Assembly (NCBI GenBank): GCA_903870905.1
Contig: CAIQEU010000039.1
Location: forward strand, 150,531-214,530
DNA: 64,000 nucleotides
Source of the DNA: an uncultured Actinomycetes bacterium
Lineage (GTDB): Bacteria; Actinomycetota; Acidimicrobiia; Acidimicrobiales; RAAP-2
Reading direction: 5' to 3'
Positions within the stretch are counted from its first letter, which is position 1; every line of letters starts with the position of its first letter. Under the pieces are notes generated by a model. The model had not been told where the DNA came from. It did no database searches and saw only the letters and a program-made list of their open reading frames with translations. The position numbers were made by a program, and so were the translations under genes. Of this stretch, positions 51,101 to 60,157 are shown one piece after another.

Positions 51101-52105
51101 ATGGACGAGGTGATGGCGGTCAGCACGAATGGTGCGCAGATCTTCGCAGGCGGTGTGGTGCTCGACATCAATGGCCTTGACCCCGCAACCACGGTTGCGG
51201 TCCATGGGCTGACGGTGACGACTCTGCCCGACATCGGCGCCGTGAGGAGCCGGGTGGCCACCGCCAACGACGTGCACTTCGGCGAAGTCGAGTGCGGGAA
51301 GATCGAAGGAGTCACCGGTGGCCAGTTCAGCGTCGGTCCGGGCGAGGACCCCTACCCCGTGGTCATGAACCGCTCGGTCATCGCCGAGATCACCGGGACG
51401 AATCCCGATGCGGTGATCGTGAAGGGTGACCTCACGAGTTTTGGAACCCTCGTCGAGTACGCCGAGTTCTGCGCCTATTGGGTAGAGGCATTCGGCGACC
51501 GCCTGACCTACGTGCGAGGCAACCACGACAGCTACCCCGGCGAGGTCTACGCCGACTGGCCCGTGCAGGTCCGTGACGTGCCCGGACTGCGCATCGTGCT
51601 CCTCGACACTTCCCGCTTCGCAGAACCTGGAGGACGGGTGAGCGACGACCAGCTCGCCGCGCTCGATGGACACTGTTCGGAAACGTCCGACACGGTGATC
51701 GTCATGGGACATCACCCCATCGACCTTCCGAGTGTCCCGAGCGACGGCCACAAGTGCCTGGCACGGGACGATTCCGAAGCGCTCCTCGCGGTGCTCACCA
51801 AGCACCGCAACGTCGTCGCCTACACCGCCGGTCACACCCATCGCTGTCGACGCATCGACGTGGATGGCATTGCCATGATCGAAGTGGCTGCGGTCAAGGA
51901 TTTCCCCGGAGCCTGGGCGGAGTACCTCGTCGGCACCGAAGGCATCGCCCAGGTCGTGCGTCGAGCCAGTGCCCCTGATGCCGTTGCCTGGGCCGAGAAG
52001 ACCCGAGCAATGTTCGACGGCTTCTACGGCCCCTACGCCATGGGTCGCCTCGAGGATCGCTGCTTCACGCTGCCGCTCCGGCGTGCGCCGCTCGATCCAC
52101 GCTGA
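51101..52105 (+). CDS. Calcineurin-like metallophosphoesterase
   Basis: 334 residues. All five metallophosphoesterase motifs are present: ATANDVHFGE (D-x-H), VKGDLTSFG, VRGNHDS, MGHHPID and TAGHTHR. An N-terminal extension of about 50 residues (FAGGVVLDINGLDPATTVAV) precedes them and looks beta-rich. The substrate may be a cyclic nucleotide, phosphodiester or phosphomonoester. It lies 36 nt before the PhyH oxygenase gene on the same strand. That gene has its own leaderless box, so the link is suggestive only. Confidence 0.88.
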   Translation: MDEVMAVSTNGAQIFAGGVVLDINGLDPATTVAVHGLTVTTLPDIGAVRSRVATANDVHFGEVECGKIEGVTGGQFSVGPGEDPYPVVMNRSVIAEITGTNPDAVIVKGDLTSFGTLVEYAEFCAYWVEAFGDRLTYVRGNHDSYPGEVYADWPVQVRDVPGLRIVLLDTSRFAEPGGRVSDDQLAALDGHCSETSDTVIVMGHHPIDLPSVPSDGHKCLARDDSEALLAVLTKHRNVVAYTAGHTHRCRRIDVDGIAMIEVAAVKDFPGAWAEYLVGTEGIAQVVRRASAPDAVAWAEKTRAMFDGFYGPYAMGRLEDRCFTLPLRRAPLDPR

Positions 52106-52129
52106 GGAGAGTTGCCGGGTCAGCATCGC

Positions 52130-52135
52130 TAACCT
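52130..52135 (+). promoter_or_regulatory. -10 box of a leaderless start (TAACCT)
   Basis: TAACCT, 6 nt, then ATG at 52142. The PhyH/HD oxygenase pair therefore probably has its own promoter. Confidence 0.5.
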
Positions 52136-52141
52136 CTGACC

Positions 52142-52894
52142 ATGGCCACCGTCACCGAGGAGCAGCGCCAGCACTACCGCACCAACGGCTGGCTGCTCGT
52201 CGATGATCTCCTCGGCATCGCACCCATCGACCTCCAAGCAGAAGTCGATCGCATCGCCGAACTCGACGACGCTGAGGTCCTCCACCACCGAGAGCGCACC
52301 GAGTACGGACCAGCCCTCGCCCGGACCGAGAACTTCCTCTCGGCGAGTCCACTCCTCAACGCCGCACTGCGCCATGGTGCCGTCGCCGAGGTCGCTGGCG
52401 AACTCCTCGGAGAGCCGGCGCTCCTCTACAAAGAGAAGATCAACTACAAGTTGGTCGGCGGCGCTGGGTTCGCCCCCCATCAGGACCAACCCGCCTACCC
52501 GTTCGTCTCCTCGGTGCTCTCGGTCATGATTGCGGTCGACGACGCCGCCGTGGAGAACGGCTGCTTGGAAGTGGTCTCCGGTTGCCACCACGAACTCCTC
52601 GACCAGGACGAGCGCGGCTGCATTGCCGACGCAGTCGTCGCCACCTTGGACTTCCAGCCAGCACCACTGCGCGCTGGTCAGACGTTGTTCTTCCACTCGC
52701 TCACGCCGCACCGCAGTTTCGCCAACACCTCGAACCGCAACCGCCGAGCGCTCTTCCCGACCTACAACGGGATCTCCGAGGGTGAACTCCACGACGCCTA
52801 CTACGCGGCGAAACTCGAAGCATTCAAGGCCGAAGCTGCTGGTGATCGCGTCCGGCTCAGCCTCATTGGCGACTTCGAGGGGATCCCACTATGA
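52142..52894 (+). CDS. PhyH family 2-oxoglutarate/Fe(II) oxygenase, PhnY/TmpA-like
   Basis: 250 residues. Iron ligands are H-x-D in APHQDQPAY and the distal His in HSLTPHRSF; the 2-oxoglutarate Arg is in RNRRALFPTYN. The fold is that of phytanoyl-CoA dioxygenase. What points to phosphonates is the partner: the next gene encodes a PhnZ-like HD oxygenase and overlaps by ATGA. In PhnY/PhnZ the first enzyme hydroxylates 2-aminoethylphosphonate at C1; TmpA does the same to its trimethyl analogue. The exact substrate cannot be told from sequence. Confidence 0.8.
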   Translation: MATVTEEQRQHYRTNGWLLVDDLLGIAPIDLQAEVDRIAELDDAEVLHHRERTEYGPALARTENFLSASPLLNAALRHGAVAEVAGELLGEPALLYKEKINYKLVGGAGFAPHQDQPAYPFVSSVLSVMIAVDDAAVENGCLEVVSGCHHELLDQDERGCIADAVVATLDFQPAPLRAGQTLFFHSLTPHRSFANTSNRNRRALFPTYNGISEGELHDAYYAAKLEAFKAEAAGDRVRLSLIGDFEGIPL

Positions 52895-53454
52895 CCATGG
52901 CCGTGATGAGCGTGGACGATGTGTTCGCCCTCTTCGACGCTCGTGGTGGCGAGCACTACGGCGAGTCCATCACCCAGCTCGACCACGCCCTGCAGTGCGC
53001 AGCACTCGCCGTTGCCGACGGCGCCAACGACGCCCTCGTCGCTGCTGCGCTCCTGCACGACATCGGTCACCTGGTCGCCGACCTCCAAGGTGCCGAACGC
53101 TTCGACCTGGAGCTCGATGACGACGACCACGAAGCCGTTGGTGCTCGGGTCCTCTCCCGCCTCTTCGGGCCCGAGGTCGCTGCTCCCGTTGCCCTCCACG
53201 TCACCGCCAAGCGCTGGCGTTGCACGGTCGAGCCCACCTACCACGAGGGCCTGAGCGCGACGTCCAAGGCCACGCTCAAGGCACAAGGTGGACTCCTCGA
53301 CCAAGAAGCCTGCGACCGCTTCAGTGCGCACCCGGCCTCTGCGGCCGCACTCTCGGTGCGAACCTGGGATGACCGCGGCAAAGTCGACGGCCTCGTCGTC
53401 CATCCCTTGGAGCACTACCGAGATCTCCTCGAGGGACTCGCTGCCGCTCGCTAG
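52891..53454 (+). CDS. HD-domain oxygenase, PhnZ/TmpB-like (C-P bond cleavage)
   Basis: 187 residues. The HD metal ligands are clear: QLDHALQCAALA, AALLHDIGHLV, DDDDHEAVGA and LHVTAKRW, with a late Asp in VRTWDDRGKV. ATSKATLKAQGG is typical of the PhnZ-type mixed-valent di-iron subgroup, which uses oxygen to cleave the C-P bond of a 1-hydroxyphosphonate and release phosphate. The substrate-gating segment reads HYGESITQ. It overlaps the PhyH gene start-to-stop and its 3' end overlaps the opposing gene by 4 bp. Ordinary HD phosphohydrolase activity is the main alternative. Confidence 0.8.
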   Translation: MTMAVMSVDDVFALFDARGGEHYGESITQLDHALQCAALAVADGANDALVAAALLHDIGHLVADLQGAERFDLELDDDDHEAVGARVLSRLFGPEVAAPVALHVTAKRWRCTVEPTYHEGLSATSKATLKAQGGLLDQEACDRFSAHPASAAALSVRTWDDRGKVDGLVVHPLEHYRDLLEGLAAAR

Positions 53455-54758
53455 TCCACCCGCCGTACCGGTGGCGGCGTCCAGGTGCCCTTCAGCACGC
53501 TCGGTCCGGGCACGTAGAGGCGCATCGTCACGATGGTGGGACCAGGCGGGATGGGAAGCCAGTTGGCGTTACGACCATCGGGTGCTCTCGTCGCCAGGGT
53601 GATCGTCACCGAACCGTCTTCGGCGTACTCAAGTCCGGTGCGATCGCCAATGGCGTAGCGGTCGATGGCGTTGCGCACTGTGAATCCTTCGGCGTCGTAG
53701 GCGGTGAGGGACCAGAAGGCGTGGACCGGTGGGAGCGCATCGGCGGGGAAGGTCATCTCGTAGCGATGGGCACCGCTCAAGGGCTGGCCCTCGGCATCGG
53801 CGAGGAGCGTCGGGTAGACCGCGTCGGCAACCGGGTTGGCCCCGAGTCCGAGCATGGCGACGACCGCTCGACGGACGTACTCATTGCCGTAGTTGCCCAT
53901 GAGCGCCGTCGGCATCTGCCATCCGTTGACAATGCTGGCCATCTTCAGGATCGACCGCCGGAGGTGCTTCGGGCCTTCGGTTCCCATGGTGGCAATTACC
54001 CGAGCAGCATCAGGCGGGCACGCAGACGACGACCAGGTCGGCGAGGCACCGAGCCCCACTCGAGCCATGCGAGTAAGGATGGACCAGTCGCTCTGGTGGC
54101 TCCCATGCTCGGCGAGCAAGGAGAGCCCGAGGGCGAAGAACTCCTCGCCGGAGCATCCGAGCACGGCGCGTAGCGGCGGGACGCTCGGGCGCTCGGGCAC
54201 CTCGTGGTGACGAACAGCGTCGGGGAAGAGGGGATGGACCTCCATGGCGTCTTGGAACCGGTGCGCATCATTGAGATCTGTCGGTGACGTCGCCGTCACG
54301 CGGCCGAGCAGCCAGCACACCGCACTCGTGACCGAGATGCGCTGACACCCAGGAGGGAGGTCTCCCGTGTAGGTGTCTCGGCAGATGGCGAAGGTCATCG
54401 CTCCAGCACCAGAGGTGCGTGGACCCGGGGCCGCTACGACCTCAGTGAACGCGTCGAGGACCGGGAACATCACGAAGTCTTCGGCAGCCGGCAGCGACAC
54501 CAGCCACGGCGTTGCCGCCACGTCGAACCACCCTTGTGAGTAGAGGGTGTCGAAGTTGGGCCGGACGACGCCCTTGAAGTCGCCATCGGGGAAACTCCGG
54601 AGGTGGACGAGGGTGTTCATTGGTCCTCGGGTGGCGCTCACGGCGGTGGTCGACACCATGGAGCGTCGGGTGAACTCCATGAGGACGAGGGGGAAGAGGT
54701 AGCAGTAGGCCTCGAGGACCACCTCATCGGCGTCGAGGACTTCGGACTGGTCGTACAC
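53451..54758 (-). CDS. DUF1254/DUF1214 domain protein
   Basis: 435 residues. The N-terminal DUF1254 half shows EAYCYLFPLVLMEFTRRSM, VVRPNFDTLYSQGWFDV and FVMFPVLDAFTEV. The C-terminal DUF1214 half has MTFPADALPPVHAFWSLTAYD, LEYAEDGSVTITL and NWLPIPPGP. The family is widespread, often near redox or lipid genes, and has no settled function. No signal peptide is evident here. The start codon is GTG with AGGAG close upstream. It is convergent with the HD oxygenase gene. Confidence 0.9.
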   Translation of the reverse strand: MYDQSEVLDADEVVLEAYCYLFPLVLMEFTRRSMVSTTAVSATRGPMNTLVHLRSFPDGDFKGVVRPNFDTLYSQGWFDVAATPWLVSLPAAEDFVMFPVLDAFTEVVAAPGPRTSGAGAMTFAICRDTYTGDLPPGCQRISVTSAVCWLLGRVTATSPTDLNDAHRFQDAMEVHPLFPDAVRHHEVPERPSVPPLRAVLGCSGEEFFALGLSLLAEHGSHQSDWSILTRMARVGLGASPTWSSSACPPDAARVIATMGTEGPKHLRRSILKMASIVNGWQMPTALMGNYGNEYVRRAVVAMLGLGANPVADAVYPTLLADAEGQPLSGAHRYEMTFPADALPPVHAFWSLTAYDAEGFTVRNAIDRYAIGDRTGLEYAEDGSVTITLATRAPDGRNANWLPIPPGPTIVTMRLYVPGPSVLKGTWTPPPVRRVD

Positions 54759-54766
54759 CGTGGCTC

Positions 54767-55738
54767 CTAGGGGCGTCGGCGACCACGGCCCTTCAGCCGT
54801 GCTCGCTCTTCGAGTCGTCGGTCGAAGACCGCTTGACGGGCAACTTCATCGAGGTAGTTCGCCACTCGATCGGGACTGACCTCGCCGCCTTCGAGCGCCG
54901 CAGCAATGGCGCACCCCGGCGTGCCCTCGTGACTGCAGTCGCTGAACCTACAGGTCGTGGCGAGGAGGGCGAGATCGGCGAAGGTCCGATCGATCCCCTC
55001 GCCCTCGCCAACCGCTGCCGCTTCACGGATACCTGGGGTGTCGATGAGGACACCGCCGCCGGGCAAGGTGACGAGTTCTCGGTGCGTTGTCGTGTGGCGA
55101 CCTTGGCCATCTCGTCGCACCGCCGAGGTCGCCAAGTGCTCGTGCCCGAGGAGGACGTTCGTGATCGTCGACTTCCCCGCTCCTGACTCTCCGAGGACAA
55201 CGACCGTCTGGTTGCGGACGAGATCACCCAACCAGTCCATATGGAGTCCCGTCACCGCGGAGACCGCCAGAATCTCCTCGCCGGGCAGACCCTCTGCGGC
55301 AACGGCGAGAACGGCATCGAGATCTCGCGCACAGTCAGCCTTCGAGAGCACCACCACCGGTCGGGCACCAGAGTCGTGGGCGATCACCAGCAGGCTGGCG
55401 AGCCGGTTGAGGCGGAGTTCGGTGTCGAGAGCCCGAACGACGAGGACCAGGTCGACGTTGGCAGCAATGGCCTGTCGAGCGTCTCGTCGATAGCCCGACC
55501 TCCGGACGAGCTCAGTCGTGCGCTCCAGCACGATGAGTTGCTCGCCAGCAACGACGACCCAATCGCCGACCACAACCGGTGATGGACCCGTCGTCTCGAC
55601 GCGGACCGTCCCCGCTTCGGTCTCCACACTCGCCATGCCCCGATCCAACCGGATCACCCGACCGAGCACGCCCGGCCCGGCTGCAGCGGCCTCGGCGCGT
55701 CGCTCGGTCGTGCAGAGGAGGTCGTCGAGATCAGCCAT
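54767..55738 (-). CDS. rsgA: Ribosome small-subunit-dependent GTPase A
   Basis: 323 residues. An OB-fold N-terminus leads to a circularly permuted GTPase with the order G4 (SKAD), G1 (GESGAGKST) and G3 (DTPG). The C-terminal zinc site is CRFSDCSHEGTPGC. RsgA helps late 30S subunit maturation. The DUF1254 gene follows with an 8-nt gap. The start at 55738 has neither a ribosome site nor a leaderless box, so it could be adjusted. Confidence 0.95.
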   Translation of the reverse strand: MADLDDLLCTTERRAEAAAAGPGVLGRVIRLDRGMASVETEAGTVRVETTGPSPVVVGDWVVVAGEQLIVLERTTELVRRSGYRRDARQAIAANVDLVLVVRALDTELRLNRLASLLVIAHDSGARPVVVLSKADCARDLDAVLAVAAEGLPGEEILAVSAVTGLHMDWLGDLVRNQTVVVLGESGAGKSTITNVLLGHEHLATSAVRRDGQGRHTTTHRELVTLPGGGVLIDTPGIREAAAVGEGEGIDRTFADLALLATTCRFSDCSHEGTPGCAIAAALEGGEVSPDRVANYLDEVARQAVFDRRLEERARLKGRGRRRP

Positions 55739-55856
55739 GATCGGTCGACGGCATTCTGCGGTGCGGCATGGGCCGAGGCTACCTGCAGGCCCACCCGTGG
55801 CACCGCTAACCGCTCCATCCTGCTAAACCGAAAGCCAACCTCGCAAAGGAGTCACC

Positions 55857-56828
55857 ATGTCCATGGAGTACCGCAACCTCGGTCGATCCGGCCTCAAGGT
55901 CAGCGCCCTCAGCTTCGGCTCGTGGGTGACCTTCAGCACCCAACTCGACACCGGCTTGGCCGCGGAGTGCCTGTCGGCTGCTCGCGACGCTGGCGTCAAC
56001 TTCTTCGACAACGCCGAGGGCTACGCCGGTGGTGAGTCCGAGCGCATCATGGGCGCTGCCATTCGTGACCTCGGCTGGGCCCGCCACAGCTACGTGGTGT
56101 CGACCAAGCTCTACTGGGGACTGCACGAGGGTGTCGTCAACATGAAGAACACCCTCAACCGCAAGTACCTCTCCCAGGCCATCGACGGCTCGCTCGAGCG
56201 CTTCGGCCTCGACTTCGTCGACCTCGTCTTCTGTCACCGCCCCGACCCGCACACCCCGATTGAAGAGACGGTGTGGGCCATGTCGGACATGGTGAGCCAG
56301 GGCAAGGCCCTCTACTGGGGCACCTCGGAGTGGTCAGCTGCAGAGATCATGGCCGCCTACGCCATTGCCGACAAGCACCACCTCCACAAGCCACTCATGG
56401 ACCAGCCGCAGTACAACCTGTTCTGGCGTGACCGGGTGGAGAAGGAGTACGCCCGCCTCTACAGCGAGATCGGCCTCGGCCTCACCACGTGGTCGCCGCT
56501 GTCCTCTGGTCTGTTGACCGGCAAGTACTTGGACGGCATCCCCGAGGGCAGCCGCGCCACGCTGCCGGGATACGAGTGGCTGAAGCACACCCTCACCGAT
56601 GAGACCAAGAACGCCAAGGTGCGCGAGATGCAGCAGATCGCCGACGAACTCGGCATCACGCTCTCCCAACTCGCCATCGCCTGGTGCGTGAAGAACCCCA
56701 ACGTGTCAACGGTCATCACCGGCGCCTCGACCCCAGAGCAGGTTGTCGAGAACATGTCGGCCATGGACGCAGTCCCGCTCCTCACCAAGGAGATCTGCGA
56801 CCGTCTTGACATCATCACGCTGTTCTAA
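55857..56828 (+). CDS. Aldo/keto reductase, Kv-beta/YghZ-like
   Basis: 323 residues. The AKR tetrad is seen as Asp in FFDNAEGY, Tyr in EGYAGGESE, Lys in VVSTKLYWG and His in FCHRPD. The C-terminal [17 protein letters not shown]-binding motif is present. KLYWGLHEG and [13 protein letters not shown] match the Kv-beta/AKR6 subgroup, which reduces aldehydes with NADPH. AAAGGA lies 7 nt before the ATG. The gene is monocistronic and ends at a strong hairpin shared with serB. Confidence 0.9.
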   Translation: MSMEYRNLGRSGLKVSALSFGSWVTFSTQLDTGLAAECLSAARDAGVNFFDNAEGYAGGESERIMGAAIRDLGWARHSYVVSTKLYWGLHEGVVNMKNTLNRKYLSQAIDGSLERFGLDFVDLVFCHRPDPHTPIEETVWAMSDMVSQGKALYWGTSEWSAAEIMAAYAIADKHHLHKPLMDQPQYNLFWRDRVEKEYARLYSEIGLGLTTWSPLSSGLLTGKYLDGIPEGSRATLPGYEWLKHTLTDETKNAKVREMQQIADELGITLSQLAIAWCVKNPNVSTVITGASTPEQVVENMSAMDAVPLLTKEICDRLDIITLF

Positions 56829-56849
56829 GCCACCAGCGCTACAACTCGC

Positions 56850-56891
56850 ACAACCCCGCTCCCTCGACGCCCGTCGAGTGGGCGGGGTTGT
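56850..56891. terminator. Long hairpin terminator between convergent AKR and serB genes
   Basis: Outer arms ACAACCCCGC (56850-56859) and GCGGGGTTGT (56882-56891) pair fully, and the inner CTCGAC/GTCGAG adds six more pairs around a GCCC loop. It overlaps the end of serB by position and can serve both directions. Confidence 0.8.
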
Positions 56892-58085
56892 TCAGTTCTC
56901 GAGGTCTGCAGCCTCGATTTCCTTCCGGGAGATACCGAGGAAGAAGAGCACTGCGTCTAGGTAGGGCACGCTGATCGCAGCGTCGGCAGCGTCTCGCACG
57001 ACAGGCTTGGCGTTGAAGGCAATCCCGAGCCCAGCAGCGCCGAGCATGTCGAGGTCGTTGGCTCCGTCCCCAATGGCAACGGTCTGGTTGACCGGCACGC
57101 CGACCTGTTCGGCGAAGCGACGCAAGGAATCGGCCTTGCCCGCTCGGTCAACGACTGCGCCGATCACCTTGCCCGTCAGCACCCCGTCGACGACCTCCAA
57201 GGTATTGGCAGCGACGAGGTCGATACCGAGACCTCGGGCAATGGGATCGATGACCTGGGTGAAGCCTCCCGAGACGATGGCGGCGACGTAGCCGAGGCGC
57301 TGAAGCGTTCGCACCAGGGTTTGCGCACCTGGGGTGAGCTTCGTCTCGGCGGCAACCTCGTCGAGCACGGTGGCGGGGAGTCCAGCGAGGAGGCCAACGC
57401 GCTCGCGCAGGCTGGCCTCGAAGTCGAGTTCACCCGCCATAGCTCGCTCGGTGATCGCAGCGACGGCGTCCTCGCAGCCACACTTGGCTGCCAACGCGTC
57501 GATGACCTCACCTTGGAGGAGCGTGGAGTCGGCATCCATGACGATGAGGTGCTTGGCTCGTCGGTAGAGACCGGCACGTTGGACGGCGAGGTCAACCCCG
57601 AGCCGCCGGGCGGCACGAATGAGCCGAGCCCGCAGCGCACCAGCGTCAGCTACCGCGACGGTCAGCTCGTAGGAGGTCACCGGGTAGGAGGAGAGGTGCA
57701 TGATGCGCTCGACCGTGCCGCCGAGGCTGGCAATGGTGGAGAAGATGCCTTCGAGCGCCTGGGCAGTCATCTCGGGGGCCACCACCGTCACCATCTGGCG
57801 GGGTCCGAGGCTCTCAGCCACGGGATCGCTGTAGCGAACCGCGGTCACGCTGATGCCAGGCTCACGGGCGAGATCGGTCTCGGCCAATCGCTCGAGGAGC
57901 GCATCGAGATCAGACTCCGCTGGGGCATCGATTTCGGCGCACAGGAGCAGTTGCCCCCGAACGGTGATCTGCTCAATGTCAGTGATCGGATGGCCGAGCT
58001 CGCCGAGCGCGTTCCACAGCAAGGCACCAACGCCTGGACGGTCGGTACCCGACACGGTAACCACAATCGACGGAGTCTGCGCCAT
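56892..58085 (-). CDS. serB: Phosphoserine phosphatase with N-terminal ACT domains
   Basis: 397 residues. The N-terminal half has two ACT-like units (VVTVSGTDRPGVGALL and VTVVAPEMTAQALEGIF) that usually sense serine. The HAD phosphatase follows with DADSTLLQGE, GGF and GDGANDLDMLGAAG. It makes the last step of serine synthesis. The ATG has TACCAT 6 nt upstream, so the gene has its own leaderless promoter despite following the acyltransferase gene on the same strand. Confidence 0.95.
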   Translation of the reverse strand: MAQTPSIVVTVSGTDRPGVGALLWNALGELGHPITDIEQITVRGQLLLCAEIDAPAESDLDALLERLAETDLAREPGISVTAVRYSDPVAESLGPRQMVTVVAPEMTAQALEGIFSTIASLGGTVERIMHLSSYPVTSYELTVAVADAGALRARLIRAARRLGVDLAVQRAGLYRRAKHLIVMDADSTLLQGEVIDALAAKCGCEDAVAAITERAMAGELDFEASLRERVGLLAGLPATVLDEVAAETKLTPGAQTLVRTLQRLGYVAAIVSGGFTQVIDPIARGLGIDLVAANTLEVVDGVLTGKVIGAVVDRAGKADSLRRFAEQVGVPVNQTVAIGDGANDLDMLGAAGLGIAFNAKPVVRDAADAAISVPYLDAVLFFLGISRKEIEAADLEN

Positions 58086-58091
58086 GGCTCA

Positions 58092-58097
58092 ATGGTA
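58092..58097 (-). promoter_or_regulatory. -10 box of a leaderless start (TACCAT)
   Basis: Minus-strand TACCAT, 6 nt, then ATG at 58085 of serB. Confidence 0.5.
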
Positions 58098-58129
58098 GGA
58101 CGCGGCCCGAGGGTCGCCGAGCGCTTTCC

Positions 58130-58780
58130 TCAGGTGAGCGGCGGTCCCCATTCACCGCTCGGGTGGAGCTGTCGGACGATCTTCGCCGGAACCCCAGCGA
58201 TGACGCAGTGGCTCGGGAAAGACCCCCGAACAACGGCACCAGCCGCAACCACGGTGTGGTCACCGAGCGTCGTTCCCGGCAAGATGACGACGTTGGCACC
58301 GAGCCAACTCCCCTGGCCAATGCGGACCGGCGCCTCGACTGGCCACTGCCGACCAATGGGTTCGTCGGGGTCGGCGTAGGTGTGGTTCTGATCGGTGATG
58401 TAGACGTAGGGGCCGGTCTGGATATCGTCACCGAGTTCGATCGACCAGTGCCCGATGATGTGGCTCCCTCTTCCGATGATGCACCGCTTCCCGATGGCCA
58501 CGACGGGGTTGGTCACCATCTGCTGCCCCGGCGCCATCCCTGCAGTCAGGCAGACGTTCGGCCCAATGAGGGTTCCATCACCGACGGAGAGGTAGTGCTC
58601 GTTGTAGATCGACCCCTGTGGCCAGAGAATCGCCGCCCCGTCACCGAAGTAGGCGAACTTGCGACCGACAGGGTCCTGTGGACCGATGGTACCGAGGTCG
58701 AGTGCGGCGCTGCGAGCGAAGCGCATCAACCGACCGAGGCCGTGGCGCATCGGTCGAGGAAGCCGTCGAAGCCACGTCAC
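58130..58780 (-). CDS. Left-handed beta-helix (hexapeptide) acyltransferase
   Basis: 216 residues. Hexapeptide repeats run through VAIGKRCIIGRGSHIIGH, ELGDDIQTGPYVYITDQNHTY and IGQGSWLGANVVILPGTTLG. The DQNHTY segment carries the probable catalytic His, as in WcaF/NodL-like O-acetyltransferases. It probably acetylates a surface sugar. The GTG at 58780 is chosen because TACCCT lies exactly 6 nt upstream; a start at 58822 has neither this box nor a ribosome site. Confidence 0.85.
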   Translation of the reverse strand: MTWLRRLPRPMRHGLGRLMRFARSAALDLGTIGPQDPVGRKFAYFGDGAAILWPQGSIYNEHYLSVGDGTLIGPNVCLTAGMAPGQQMVTNPVVAIGKRCIIGRGSHIIGHWSIELGDDIQTGPYVYITDQNHTYADPDEPIGRQWPVEAPVRIGQGSWLGANVVILPGTTLGDHTVVAAGAVVRGSFPSHCVIAGVPAKIVRQLHPSGEWGPPLT

Positions 58781-58786
58781 GCCCAC

Positions 58787-58792
58787 AGGGTA
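58787..58792 (-). promoter_or_regulatory. -10 box of a leaderless start (TACCCT)
   Basis: Minus-strand TACCCT, 6 nt, then GTG at 58780. Confidence 0.5.
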
Positions 58793-59030
58793 GTGCGCTC
58801 TGGACGCGATCTCTCCAGGCACTGCAGCCGACTTGGTGCCGCGCTCAGCGTCCAGATCACCTGATCCCGTCTCGAACGGAGTAGCCCTGGGTTGGTGGAC
58901 ACATCGCCGTCGACCTCAGCGGCTCACATGCCACCGAGCACGCAACCGTGCCCCAGCCATTCTTCGGGCGCGCACTGGTCGCCGCTCAGGTGAAATCACC
59001 CCTGCGGAGACTGGTGCGATTGAGGAGTGC

Positions 59031-60068
59031 TCAGTCGATGCTGATGGGCTCGTCATCCATGGGGGCGAAGACTTCCGGTTCGGTTGGCGAGAGGTGCTCG
59101 CGCACCCGTGCGTCGATCTCGTCGATCAGCATCGGGTTCTCCATGAGGAAGGTCTTCACGTTCTCTCGACCCTGGCCGAGCTGCTCGCCTTCGTAGGTGA
59201 ACCACGCGCCGGCCTTCTTCACGATGCCGAGCTCCACCGAGACGTCGAGGAGGGAACCTTCCTTCGAGATGCCCTTGCCGTACATGATGTCGAACTCGGC
59301 CTGCTTGAACGGGGACGCCACCTTGTTCTTAACGATCTTGGCTCGGGTGCGGTTCCCAACGACTTCGGTGCCGTCCTTGATGGCCTCGATGCGACGGATG
59401 TCGATGCGGACCGAGGCGTAGTACTTGAGGGCCTGTCCACCACTGGTCACCTCGGGCGATCCGTAGATCACCCCGATCTTCTGGCGCAGCTGGTTGATGA
59501 AGATGAGGATCGTCTGAGACTTCGACAAGTTGCCGGTGATCTTTCGCAGCGCTTGGGACATGAGGCGAGCTTGGAGACCCACGTGGCTGTCACCCATGTC
59601 GCCTTCGATTTCCGCCTTCGGCGTGAGGGCGGCCACCGAGTCAATGACGATGACGTCGAGCGCTCCGGAACGGATCAACATGTCGGTGATCTCGAGCGCC
59701 TGCTCTCCAGTGTCGGGCTGGGAGATGAGGAGGTCGTCGACGTTGACGCCGATCGCTCGTGCGTAGAGCGGGTCGAGCGCGTGTTCGGCGTCGACGTAAG
59801 CGGCACGGCCGCCGAGGCGCTGGGCTTCGGCGACGACATGCATGGCCAGCGTCGACTTTCCCGACGCTTCAGGGCCGTAGATCTCAACGATGCGGCCACG
59901 GGGCAGGCCACCAATACCGAGGGCCATGTCGAGGGCGAGCGATCCTGTCGGGATCTTCTCCACGTTCATGTGGAGGTTCTCACCAAGCCGCATGATCGAG
60001 CCCTTGCCGAACTGCTTCTCGATCTGCCCGAGTGCGATGTCGAGTGCCTTGTCCTTGTCGTCAGCCAT
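59031..60068 (-). CDS. recA: DNA recombination/repair protein RecA
   Basis: 345 residues. Walker [32 protein letters not shown], the L2 region and [10 protein letters not shown] are intact, and no intein is present. RecA drives homologous recombination and activates LexA cleavage. A GAGAGAGG ribosome site precedes the ATG. A LexA box lies 90 nt upstream. recX, often next to recA in Actinobacteria, is not found within the 250 bp downstream. Confidence 0.99.
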   Translation of the reverse strand: MADDKDKALDIALGQIEKQFGKGSIMRLGENLHMNVEKIPTGSLALDMALGIGGLPRGRIVEIYGPEASGKSTLAMHVVAEAQRLGGRAAYVDAEHALDPLYARAIGVNVDDLLISQPDTGEQALEITDMLIRSGALDVIVIDSVAALTPKAEIEGDMGDSHVGLQARLMSQALRKITGNLSKSQTILIFINQLRQKIGVIYGSPEVTSGGQALKYYASVRIDIRRIEAIKDGTEVVGNRTRAKIVKNKVASPFKQAEFDIMYGKGISKEGSLLDVSVELGIVKKAGAWFTYEGEQLGQGRENVKTFLMENPMLIDEIDARVREHLSPTEPEVFAPMDDEPISID

Positions 60069-60157
60069 CTGCGTGCCTCTCTCTCGTGTCATGGGTGCAC
60101 CCTAGAGAAGAGGTGTGCCACCGACCTTGCCGGCATCCTGCCCGCTCCTCCACCATA

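Noticed and set aside
51026..52792. 588-codon minus-strand ORF across the metallophosphoesterase and PhyH genes
   Set aside because: Both plus-strand genes have complete catalytic motifs and leaderless boxes; the minus product is His/Gly/Val-rich without a domain.
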